Assembly (NCBI GenBank): GCA_021801525.1 | Contig: JAJYXW010000159.1 | Location: 1 to 59,875 of the forward strand | Reading direction: 5' to 3' | Length of the DNA stretch: 59,875 nt | Source: Actinomycetes bacterium | GTDB lineage: Bacteria > Actinomycetota > Acidimicrobiia > Acidimicrobiales > JAJYXR01 | In this document: piece after piece, positions 1 to 6,988 of the stretch | Layout: every line of letters starts with the position of its first letter | Position numbering within the stretch: the first letter of the stretch is position 1 | The notes under the pieces: generated by a model | Told to the model about the DNA's origin: nothing | Seen by the model: the letters and a program-made list of their open reading frames with translations, nothing else | The model's database searches: none | Made by a program: the position numbers and the translations under genes

Positions 1-95
1 GGGAGTGCATGGCTCCCTGTGGCACCGGGGCCGACGGCATGGGTGGCCCGATGGCTACCCCCGGCTGGATGCGCGGCACCCTGACGGTGGCCTGA
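1..95 (+). CDS. C-terminal fragment of a cupredoxin-like protein
   Basis: The window opens inside a gene whose last 30 codons can be read in the frame ending with TGA at 93-95. The visible tail contains CMAPCGTGADGM followed by a Gly/Met-rich end. It is clearly paralogous to the C-terminus of the next gene (CYAPCGTGMNAM), so the two are tandem duplicates. The C-x3-C spacing plus a Met seven residues later recalls the CuA loop of cytochrome oxidase subunit II. The His of the canonical C-x3-C-x3-H-x2-M loop is Ala here. The next gene starts one base after this stop, so they are probably co-transcribed. The 5' part is outside the window. Confidence 0.7.
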   Translation, partial: ECMAPCGTGADGMGGPMATPGWMRGTLTVA

Positions 96-96
96 G

Positions 97-849
97 ATGG
101 GTGGCAGGCAGGAGAGCGAGAGCGGCAGCGCTTCAGGTCCCCTGGCGGCGCTCGACGCCCTCGGCCGGCGCGTCATCGTGATGATCGATCAGCTCGGCCG
201 GCCCTCCACCAGAGAGAGGGCGGCCCGTGCGAGCCGGACACCGGCGCTGGCCTTGGCAGCGTTGGTGGCCGTCCTGGGCGGGCTCGGGGTCTCCGTGGTA
301 GCCGTTGCAGGAGTGGCTACAGGCGTCCATGCCGGTGCCGCCCGCCTCGCAGGGAGCAGGTCCGATCCGCCCCGTTCGGGGAGGATCGTAGCTGAGTCCA
401 TGGAGATCCAGACCGGGAAGATGGACGGCAAGCCTGGCTGGCCGCGCTACACCAACGCGTTCTGGAGCGTAAGGAGCGGCGACACGGTCGTGCTCAGGAT
501 CACGAGCTACGACGACGGCACGGCTCCCCTCGAGGGGCCTCAGGCCGGGCTGTTCGATCGGGTGCAGGGCACGCTCGGCGGCACCGAGACAGTCGGCGGG
601 CGTCCCGTCTCCTCGATCCCGAACGGCGATGTCGCGCATACCTTCACGGTGCCGGCGCTCGGCCTGAACGTACCGATACCCGTAGCGCCGAAGGGCGGCA
701 GCGTGACCGTGGTTGCGCGCTTCGTGCCTGAACGGACCGGTGTCTTCGTATGGCAGTGCTACGCGCCCTGCGGGACGGGCATGAACGCAATGGGCGGCGC
801 GATGTCGACGATGGGATGGATGGAGGGAAAGGTGACGGTGCTCGCATGA
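97..849 (+). CDS. membrane-anchored cupredoxin-like protein (CuA-like loop)
   Basis: The protein has 250 residues, with a cytoplasmic N-terminus of about 49 residues, one hydrophobic segment (about 50-76) and an extracytoplasmic beta-rich domain. Near its end are His181 and the loop C221-x3-C225-x3-M229-x2-M232. The spacing is that of a CuA/cupredoxin loop, but Met replaces the loop His and there is no Glu between the cysteines. It may hold a mononuclear or modified copper centre and pass electrons on the outer face; this is inference. It lies one base after a paralogue and overlaps the ferredoxin gene by ATGA, so it probably serves the same membrane redox complex. It is not a full cytochrome oxidase subunit II: the usual two-helix hairpin is absent. 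Confidence 0.65.
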   Translation: MGGRQESESGSASGPLAALDALGRRVIVMIDQLGRPSTRERAARASRTPALALAALVAVLGGLGVSVVAVAGVATGVHAGAARLAGSRSDPPRSGRIVAESMEIQTGKMDGKPGWPRYTNAFWSVRSGDTVVLRITSYDDGTAPLEGPQAGLFDRVQGTLGGTETVGGRPVSSIPNGDVAHTFTVPALGLNVPIPVAPKGGSVTVVARFVPERTGVFVWQCYAPCGTGMNAMGGAMSTMGWMEGKVTVLA

Positions 850-1658
850 CAGAGGAGAAGCTCGCCAGGCGGCGGTTCCTGCACGGGGCGGCGCTCGGGG
901 CGGCCGGATTGGCCGGGATCGGGAGCCTCGGCGGCGCGTTCGAGGCGTCGACCTCGCTCGCATCCAGCCGGGATCCCGAACCCGGTGGCGCCGCGAAGCC
1001 GGTGCACCAGTGGGCCATGGTCATCGACCTCCGCTACTGCAACGGCTGCAAGCTCTGCACAGCAGGCTGCCAGGCTGCCCACGGGCTGCACGCGGACCAG
1101 ACCTGGATCGAGGTCTTCACGATGCGAAACGCCGCAGGGGAGACCTACCACATGCCGAGGCCGTGCATGATGTGTGAGGACCCGCCATGCGTGCAGGTCT
1201 GCCCGGTGAGCGCCAACTTCCGGACCGCCGAAGGGCTCACCCTCGTGGACCAGAGCCGCTGCATCGGGACGCGCATCTGCATGAACGCGTGTCCCTACCA
1301 GGCCCGCTACTTCAACTGGAGTGCGCCGAGGCCGGTGCCGCGCCAGCCCTTTCCCCAGGAACCGACCTGGCCGGTGCCCCAGGTGGAGGGCACCGTCGGA
1401 AAGTGCATCTTCTGCGCGGCGATGCTCCCTTCGGGGATGCTCCCCGAGTGCGTGACCCGCTGCCCGATGGGAGTCATCTACCTCGGTGATCTCGAGGCGG
1501 ACGTGGCGACCAACGGCATGGGAAACACGGTGACGCTCTCGAAGTTCCTGGCCGAGAACGACGCGGTGAAGTTCAAGGAGTCCTACGGGACCCACCCGAG
1601 GGTGTTCTACATTCCCGGCCACGGCCAGGACCTCGAGTCCGACACGGCGGGGGGTTGA
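846..1658 (+). CDS. Tat-exported four-cluster ferredoxin subunit (NrfC/PsrB/ActB-like)
   Basis: The start is the ATG at 846, overlapping the preceding stop; the open frame runs further upstream, but the twin-arginine signal (RRRFLHG, residues 8-14, then a hydrophobic stretch) fixes this start. The protein has 270 residues with four Cys clusters: YCNGCKLCTAGC, PCMMCEDPPCVQVC, RCIGTRICMNACP and a C-terminal pair of motifs (KCIFC, ECVTRCP). The third motif has Thr where the second Cys of a 4Fe-4S site would be. The same CxGTRxC pattern occurs, to my knowledge, in ActB-type proteins of alternative complex III and suggests one 3Fe-4S cluster. It should carry electrons between the NrfD-type protein downstream and a periplasmic partner. 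No molybdopterin subunit is visible in the window. Confidence 0.85.
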   Translation: MTEEKLARRRFLHGAALGAAGLAGIGSLGGAFEASTSLASSRDPEPGGAAKPVHQWAMVIDLRYCNGCKLCTAGCQAAHGLHADQTWIEVFTMRNAAGETYHMPRPCMMCEDPPCVQVCPVSANFRTAEGLTLVDQSRCIGTRICMNACPYQARYFNWSAPRPVPRQPFPQEPTWPVPQVEGTVGKCIFCAAMLPSGMLPECVTRCPMGVIYLGDLEADVATNGMGNTVTLSKFLAENDAVKFKESYGTHPRVFYIPGHGQDLESDTAGG

Positions 1659-1661
1659 GCG

Positions 1662-3053
1662 ATGCTCACACTCGAAGAGAACGTTGTCGCCGGGCGGGAC
1701 GACGTCGTGGCGGCTGCAATGCGGCCCGTGGTCGACACCCCATCGTGGTGGTGGCCGGCGGTGGCGGTCCTCGGCGCGGTGGTGGCCCTCGGCGTCGTCG
1801 CCTGGGCGGTGCAACTTGCTGATGGCCTGGGCGTGGCAGGTTACAACGACCGCGCGTTCTGGGCCGTGTACGAGGCCGACCTGGTGGCCTTCGTCGGGGT
1901 GAGCTACGGCGGGGCGGTGGTGTCGGCGATCCTGCGGCTCACCAATGCTACCTGGCGAGCCCCCCTCACGCGCATAGCCGAGGGGACCGCCCTCGTCACA
2001 CTTCCGATCGGGATGATCTTCATCATCCCCCACCTCGGGAGCCCCTGGCGGGTCTGGGAGCTCGTCTGGCCGCCCTACTGGAACCTCTCCTCGCCGATAT
2101 TGTGGGACTTCTTCGCTGTGAGCACCTACCTGCTCGCGACGGCAGTCTTCTTCTACCTGCCGCTCGTTCCCGATCTCCCGATCGCGAGGAGATGGCTGGC
2201 CGGCCGCGGAGGGCTCCGCACCCGTGGCTGCCGGGCGCTGTACAAGCTGCTCGGCGGAGGTTGGGAGGGCACGGAAAGCCAGCGACGGCTCCTGCACGGG
2301 TCGATCGGGCTCGTCGCGATAATGGTGATCCCGATGGCGGTGTCAGTGCACTCGGTGCTCTCCTTCGCGTTCGCATCCTCGTCGCGATCGGGGTACTTGG
2401 AGACGATCTTCCCGGTGTACTTCGTCGTGGCGGCACTGTACTCGGGTGTTGCCCTGGTTGTTCTGGCGGTCGCAGCCGGGAGGCGCCTCTTCCACTTGGA
2501 GGCATTCATCCATCCCCGCCACCTGGTGCGCCTCGGGTTTGTGATGGTCGTGTTCGGCGCCGCCTACATATACCTGACCTTCACGGAGTACCTAGTCGAC
2601 GGGTACTCCGGGACCACCGACAACGCCGCCTGGGTGCGCCAGATCCTCGTCGGCCGCTACTGGGTGCCGTTTTGGTTCTACTTCGTGGCTGCCGGGCTGG
2701 TGCCGATCATGGTGATGGCTATACGGCGCACCCGCAACGCGACCGGCGTCATCGTGGCCTCGGGGCTCGTCGTCGTGGCCATGTGGGTGAAGCGCCTCGT
2801 CATCGTGATCCCGCCGGCTACCGAGCCGCTAGTGCGCTCCCCGCTTGCCGCAGCCGGCATCGCCGGGAGATGGGGCAGCTACCACTTCACGTGGGTGCCC
2901 ATTTCCATCACCTTGGCCGCTACTGCTGCGATCCCCCTGCTGTTGCTGATCCTCTTCCGCTTCGTGCCCATCCTGCCGATATCGGAGATGGAGGAGCTCG
3001 CGGGCGACGGGGAAGGGGCGCAGGGAATGCCGATCCGGAGGGAGGGGCTGTGA
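1662..3053 (+). CDS. NrfD/PsrC-type polytopic membrane subunit
   Basis: The protein has 463 residues with about nine or ten hydrophobic helices spread through its length, typical of the NrfD/PsrC/ActC family that binds quinol in the membrane and contacts a ferredoxin subunit. It starts three bases after the ferredoxin stop and overlaps the next small gene, so the cluster is one operon. Its role is presumably quinone oxidation or reduction coupled to the ferredoxin and cupredoxin subunits. The direction of electron flow and the final substrate cannot be told from the sequence. Confidence 0.85.
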   Translation: MLTLEENVVAGRDDVVAAAMRPVVDTPSWWWPAVAVLGAVVALGVVAWAVQLADGLGVAGYNDRAFWAVYEADLVAFVGVSYGGAVVSAILRLTNATWRAPLTRIAEGTALVTLPIGMIFIIPHLGSPWRVWELVWPPYWNLSSPILWDFFAVSTYLLATAVFFYLPLVPDLPIARRWLAGRGGLRTRGCRALYKLLGGGWEGTESQRRLLHGSIGLVAIMVIPMAVSVHSVLSFAFASSSRSGYLETIFPVYFVVAALYSGVALVVLAVAAGRRLFHLEAFIHPRHLVRLGFVMVVFGAAYIYLTFTEYLVDGYSGTTDNAAWVRQILVGRYWVPFWFYFVAAGLVPIMVMAIRRTRNATGVIVASGLVVVAMWVKRLVIVIPPATEPLVRSPLAAAGIAGRWGSYHFTWVPISITLAATAAIPLLLLILFRFVPILPISEMEELAGDGEGAQGMPIRREGL

Positions 3054-3544
3054 GATTCGAGAACATGCGCCGCCGGTTGCGACCCGTTGGTCGCAGTGCT
3101 CTCGGGGCAATGCTGCTCACGGTGCTCCTCGCCGGGGGCGCCGGGCTCGCCGCGGCGCGCTTTGCAACCGGGCCTCCGAGGAACGCTTCCCCCCAGGTCT
3201 CGAGTTCGAGTGGGTCCACGCGTGCCGCTCGCGCCGGCGAGCTGGTCTCCTGGTCTGCCGCCAGGGATGGCAGCCGACCGGACGAAGCTGTCATGGCTGT
3301 AGCCGTGGACCGCTCGGCTGCGAGCGCTGTAGCCGTGGACCGCTCGGCTGCGAGCGCTTCCCGGGATGCTGCCGCCCGTTTCGGAGGAAGGGTCGAGGCT
3401 TCGAGACCCGACGGCACGATCGGGCGGTGGGTCGTCGCCGTGTTGCTGAGCGGCGTGGTCGTTCTCTGGTTCACCCTCTTCGTGATCGTCGTGCGAGTGC
3501 GCAGGTCGCTCCGGAGCCCCGGAGAGCCGCCGGCAGCGCACTAG
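3050..3544 (+). CDS. small two-helix membrane protein, unknown function
   Basis: GTG start at 3050 overlaps the stop of the NrfD-type gene by four bases. The 164-residue product has a hydrophobic segment near residues 18-38, a long Ser/Ala/Arg-rich extracytoplasmic stretch and a second helix near 126-148, followed by a basic tail. The middle contains a perfect ten-residue tandem duplication (VAVDRSAASA) encoded by a 30-base repeat. I do not recognise a family. Position suggests an accessory or assembly subunit of the redox complex encoded upstream. Confidence 0.6.
   Translation: MRFENMRRRLRPVGRSALGAMLLTVLLAGGAGLAAARFATGPPRNASPQVSSSSGSTRAARAGELVSWSAARDGSRPDEAVMAVAVDRSAASAVAVDRSAASASRDAAARFGGRVEASRPDGTIGRWVVAVLLSGVVVLWFTLFVIVVRVRRSLRSPGEPPAAH
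3296..3355 (+). repeat. 30-bp tandem duplication inside a coding region
   Basis: Two identical 30-base units (3296-3325 and 3326-3355) keep the reading frame and duplicate ten residues of the small membrane protein. Perfect identity suggests a recent event. Confidence 0.95.
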
Positions 3545-3613
3545 CCGGGAGGAGTCGCTGCGGGGCCCGCCGGGGGGCGCCTGAGAGGTGCCGCGAGGTG
3601 CCGGGGCTCCGGA

Positions 3614-3649
3614 GCGCCTGGTGCGCCTGGTGCGCCTGGTGCGCCTGGC
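3614..3649 (+). repeat. 9-bp tandem repeat, four copies
   Basis: GCGCCTGGT is repeated four times (last copy with one change), ending 15 bases before the ATG of the aminotransferase gene. It lies in the 119-base gap 3545-3663, in which no convincing Shine-Dalgarno or promoter was found. Confidence 0.95.
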
Positions 3650-3663
3650 GCAGATGTGGGCCT

Positions 3664-5016
3664 ATGATCGAGCCGGTGAGCGGACCTGACGCTACTGGTG
3701 CCGGAGGCGGCAACGCACACGATGCGAGGAGCGCTGCGCTTCGAGACTTCGCCCGCTACATAAACCCCCAGAAGGTCCGTGTGCTGAAGGCAGCGGGCCT
3801 CGACCTGATCGAGGGCGCGCGCGAGGGCGTGTGGGTCACCGACTTGGACGGGCGGCGCTTCCTCGATTGCTTCACCTCTGCCGGCTCCTTCAACATCGGT
3901 AGGCGACACCCCCGCGTGGTGGCTGCGATGCACCGGGCCGTGGACAGTCTCGACCACGGGAACTTCCTCCTGTGCTCGGCGCAGAAGGCCGAGCTTGGCG
4001 CCAAGCTCGCCGAGATCACCCCTGCGAAGCTCACCTGCAGCACCTTCGGGACAGGCGGGGGAGAGGCCGTCGACTTCGCGCTGAAGCTCGCACGCGGGGC
4101 CACTGGGAGGTCCAAGATCGTCTCCACTGTGAACGGGTACCACGGACATACCGGCTTCGCGCTGTCGGCAGCGGGTCGGAGCGCCTACCGGGCCTCCTTC
4201 GAGCCGCTCATGCCGGGGTTCGACCAGGTGCCCTTCGGTGACGTGGGCGCAGCACGCGCTGCCATCGACGGCGACGTGGCCGCGGTGATCGTGGAGCCGG
4301 TACAGGGAGAAGGCGGCGTAGTGGTCGCGCCCGACGGGTACCTGGCTGAGCTGCGCGAAGCCTGTGACGCATCGGGGGCGCTCCTCGTCCTCGATGAGAT
4401 CCAGACCGGCTTCGGCCGAACGGGCCGGTGGTTCGCCTCCGAGCACAGCGGCGTGCTGCCCGACGTGATGACCGTGGCCAAGTCGCTCGGCGGATCGCTC
4501 GTGTCGATATCCGCGACCATATACACCGAGGAGCTCCGCGAGTTCCTCATCCCGAACCCCTTCGTGCATTTGTCCACCTTCGGCGGGTCGGACCTCGCCT
4601 GTGTTATCGCGCTGGAGACCATCTCTGTCATAGAGGACGAGGGCCTGGTGGAGAACGCCTCGGTCATGGGTGCCAAGCTGCTTGCCGGCCTCGAGGAGCT
4701 CAGGTCTGCCCATCCCGAGGTGATGGAGGAGGTCCGTGGGATCGGTCTCATGTGCGGGATCAAGTACCGGGAAGACTCCATGGGGCCGCGCATGTCGTTC
4801 CAGCTCGCCCGCCACGGCGTGCTTGCCGTCTACACCGGCAACGACCCCTCGGTCATGAGGATCATGCCCCCGCTCGTCATCACCGAGGGAGAGGTGGCTT
4901 TCCTCCTCGAGGCGCTCGACGCGGCGATGCGCGACCTCGCCTCGGGAGCCGGGACGGAGAGCACGGCGCCGTCAGGCCCCCGCCGCCGCCCGCAGCGCCA
5001 GCCGGCTTCGAGCTGA
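3664..5016 (+). CDS. class III aminotransferase (PLP-dependent)
   Basis: The product has 450 residues from the ATG at 3664. An upstream in-frame extension would be low-complexity and repeat-coded, so it is rejected. Family signatures include FGTGGGEAVDFALK (phosphate-binding region), VNGYHGHTGFAL, the cofactor Asp in LVLDEIQTGFGRTG, and the Schiff-base Lys273 in TVAKSLGG. This is the fold of acetylornithine, gamma-aminobutyrate and putrescine aminotransferases, which move an omega- or alpha-amino group to 2-oxoglutarate or pyruvate. The substrate cannot be assigned. Downstream neighbours are an SCP2-like protein and an amino-acid permease, which makes catabolism of an imported amine or amino acid plausible. 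Confidence 0.9.
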   Translation: MIEPVSGPDATGAGGGNAHDARSAALRDFARYINPQKVRVLKAAGLDLIEGAREGVWVTDLDGRRFLDCFTSAGSFNIGRRHPRVVAAMHRAVDSLDHGNFLLCSAQKAELGAKLAEITPAKLTCSTFGTGGGEAVDFALKLARGATGRSKIVSTVNGYHGHTGFALSAAGRSAYRASFEPLMPGFDQVPFGDVGAARAAIDGDVAAVIVEPVQGEGGVVVAPDGYLAELREACDASGALLVLDEIQTGFGRTGRWFASEHSGVLPDVMTVAKSLGGSLVSISATIYTEELREFLIPNPFVHLSTFGGSDLACVIALETISVIEDEGLVENASVMGAKLLAGLEELRSAHPEVMEEVRGIGLMCGIKYREDSMGPRMSFQLARHGVLAVYTGNDPSVMRIMPPLVITEGEVAFLLEALDAAMRDLASGAGTESTAPSGPRRRPQRQPASS

Positions 5017-5047
5017 GGCGAGCTGCCTGCACGCATTGGGACCGCCC

Positions 5048-5120
5048 AGCCTGAACCGATCTAGCCTGAACGGATCTAGCCTGTACCGCCCAGCCTGTAC
5101 CGCCCAGCCTGTACCGATCT
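5048..5120 (+). repeat. 14-15 bp tandem repeat, five copies
   Basis: Units of the form AGCCTGTACCGCCC or AGCCTGAACCGATCT fill 5048-5120 between the aminotransferase stop and the next gene. The last unit runs straight into the Shine-Dalgarno AGGAGG at 5121-5126. Confidence 0.95.
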
Positions 5121-5132
5121 AGGAGGAATGCC

Positions 5133-5492
5133 TTGGCAACCTGGGGAGAGCTAGAGGAGGCGCTCGCCGACTACACCGTGCAGTGCAATGCCAACGAGCG
5201 GCTCCGCAAGATGCAGCGTGACTGGTCGCGCCGGCTGCACTTCAGTTGCGTGGACAGTGACGTCACCTTCACCATGGTGGTGGACCACGGGGAGATAGTC
5301 GAGGTGAGCGAGGGTCACGACGGGGTGCCGGACATCGGCGTGTCGGCGTCCTCGGAGGTGTTCTGCGACATGTTCTGGGGAGACCTGAACCCGGTGAGCA
5401 AGTACCTGGCAGGCGAGATCAAGGTCCAGGGCAGCCAGGAGGACGTCATGCGCCTCGACGCCATCAGCGCCATCATCTGGCCCGACACCTGA
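5133..5492 (+). CDS. SCP2-like sterol/lipid-binding domain protein
   Basis: TTG start at 5133 is supported by AGGAGG six bases upstream; the nearby ATG at 5128 is out of frame. The 119-residue protein has the SCP2 pattern: a basic helix-rich start, a central beta sheet (FTMVVDHGEIVEV) and an end of the form VSKYLAGEIKVQGSQEDVMRLD. Small stand-alone SCP2 proteins bind hydrophobic ligands or CoA esters and often accompany catabolic enzymes. A second SCP2-like gene lies at 12237-12716. Confidence 0.75.
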   Translation: MATWGELEEALADYTVQCNANERLRKMQRDWSRRLHFSCVDSDVTFTMVVDHGEIVEVSEGHDGVPDIGVSASSEVFCDMFWGDLNPVSKYLAGEIKVQGSQEDVMRLDAISAIIWPDT

Positions 5493-5506
5493 GCGGGGGA
5501 GGGACG

Positions 5507-6988
5507 TTGACCGACGCCGCGGTGCCTGGCGCGCCCGAGGGCGCGGCTCCGGCACTCCAGCTACGGCGCGCGCTTGGGCTCGCATCCGCGACGGCCACCT
5601 CTGCTGGATTGGCCTTTGCCGCGATGGACTACCTCGCGGTCGTCTCCGTGGCGGCTTACGCCGCCGGTGACTCCGCGTGGCTCGCCATACTCGTCGCGGG
5701 CTTCCTCGCGCTCCTCGTGGCCGGGGTCTTCTCCGAGCTGAACGGGCTCTATCCGAGCGCGGCCGGCATCCGGCTCTACATGACGAGAGCCATGGGCCCG
5801 AAGAGCGCTTTGTCGGTCACGTTCACCTACATGACGACGATCGTGCTGGTGATAGCAGCGGACGCATTCATCATCGGCGCTGCGGTCCAGCACGGCCTCC
5901 ACGAGCCCGCCGTGCTCGCCTACGTCTGGATCGTGCTGCTGGTAGGCGTGGCCATGGCGGCGAACCTCCTCGGGGTGAGGCTTGCCGGCCGGGTGCAGGA
6001 TCTGGTGACGTACACGGTCCTCGGCTCCACGGTCGCCCTCTCCCTCGTCGCGATCTTCCACGTGCCTGGCCCGTTCCGCACGCCGTTCGCGGTCTTCGAG
6101 CACGGGCCACACGGGGCGATCGAGGCGGTCGCGTTCGGCGTCTTCCTCTACGCGGCCTTCGAGTGGGTGACCACCACTGCCGAGGAGGTCCGATCGCCGT
6201 CGGTGACGACGCGGGCGCTGTTCATCGCTCCGGGCATCCTTTTCGTGGTGACTGCTCTCGTGTCGTTCGCCATGAGCCACGCCGTGGCGTTCCACAGGCT
6301 CCACGGCAGCGCTTACCCGCAACTCCTGCTCGGCAAGGCCACCCTTGGCACCTTGGGCGAGCTGTGGATGCTCGCGACCACGGTGCTCACGGCTGTCAAC
6401 ACTTTCAACGGCGGGTTCCTCACTGCATCGCGCTTCATCTACGCGGCGGCGCGCGAGGACACCCTTCCGCGCTCGTTCGCACGCCTCAACCTTCGTGCAG
6501 TGCCATGGCTTGCGGTTGTGGTGCTCGGCACGACATCCATGGCAGTGGCAGCCGCGGTGTTCGCGACCCACCAGTGGCTGCTGCTCGTAGCTGTGGGCTC
6601 GACCCTCGAAGCACTCATCTACGCGTTCGCGTGCTGGTCTGTCCTGGTTCTTCGCCGGAGGGAGCCACGTAGCCGCCCGTTCCGCCTTCGCGCAGGGAAG
6701 CCGCTCGCCATTGCTGGTGTGGTCGTGTTCGCTGCGCTCGGGTTGGCGTCTGGGTTCTCGGACCCCAGGCACCCGAGCAAGCTGTCGGCGCTGCCGATGG
6801 CGGTCGTGGTCGTGATGGCAGTGCTGTCCACGTGCTACGTGCTCATGGCCGTCCCGCGCCTTCGAGCCAAGGCCCGAGCCCGCGCGGCAGCGGCTCGGCC
6901 CAGGCGCCGGCCTCAGCGCCCCGACACCGTCGCGCCAGGCGCACCTACCCCCGACCCGGCTGCATCGGACCCGGCTTCGCCGGGGTAG
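5507..6988 (+). CDS. APC-family amino acid/amine permease
   Basis: TTG start at 5507 follows the Shine-Dalgarno-like GGGGAGGGA. The product has 493 residues with about 12 to 14 hydrophobic helices. The first helices read ASATATSAGLAFAAMDYLAV, then a glycine-bearing stretch (SAAGIRLYMTRAMGPK), as in APC transporters. The Pro/Ala/Asp-rich C-terminal tail is encoded by one copy of a 72-bp repeat and includes the stop. The last 76 bases overlap, tail to tail, the 3' end of the exporter on the other strand. It probably imports the substrate of the aminotransferase upstream; this is inference. Confidence 0.85.
   Translation: MTDAAVPGAPEGAAPALQLRRALGLASATATSAGLAFAAMDYLAVVSVAAYAAGDSAWLAILVAGFLALLVAGVFSELNGLYPSAAGIRLYMTRAMGPKSALSVTFTYMTTIVLVIAADAFIIGAAVQHGLHEPAVLAYVWIVLLVGVAMAANLLGVRLAGRVQDLVTYTVLGSTVALSLVAIFHVPGPFRTPFAVFEHGPHGAIEAVAFGVFLYAAFEWVTTTAEEVRSPSVTTRALFIAPGILFVVTALVSFAMSHAVAFHRLHGSAYPQLLLGKATLGTLGELWMLATTVLTAVNTFNGGFLTASRFIYAAAREDTLPRSFARLNLRAVPWLAVVVLGTTSMAVAAAVFATHQWLLLVAVGSTLEALIYAFACWSVLVLRRREPRSRPFRLRAGKPLAIAGVVVFAALGLASGFSDPRHPSKLSALPMAVVVVMAVLSTCYVLMAVPRLRAKARARAAAARPRRRPQRPDTVAPGAPTPDPAASDPASPG

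Noticed and set aside
759..2297. Open frame of 512 codons antisense to the ferredoxin and NrfD-type genes
   Set aside because: Composition is His/Arg/Pro-rich shadow coding; the sense strand has clear cysteine motifs and membrane helices.
3427..3663. N-terminal extension of the aminotransferase
   Set aside because: It overlaps the previous gene in another frame, is Arg-rich and repeat-coded, and family homology begins only after the ATG at 3664.
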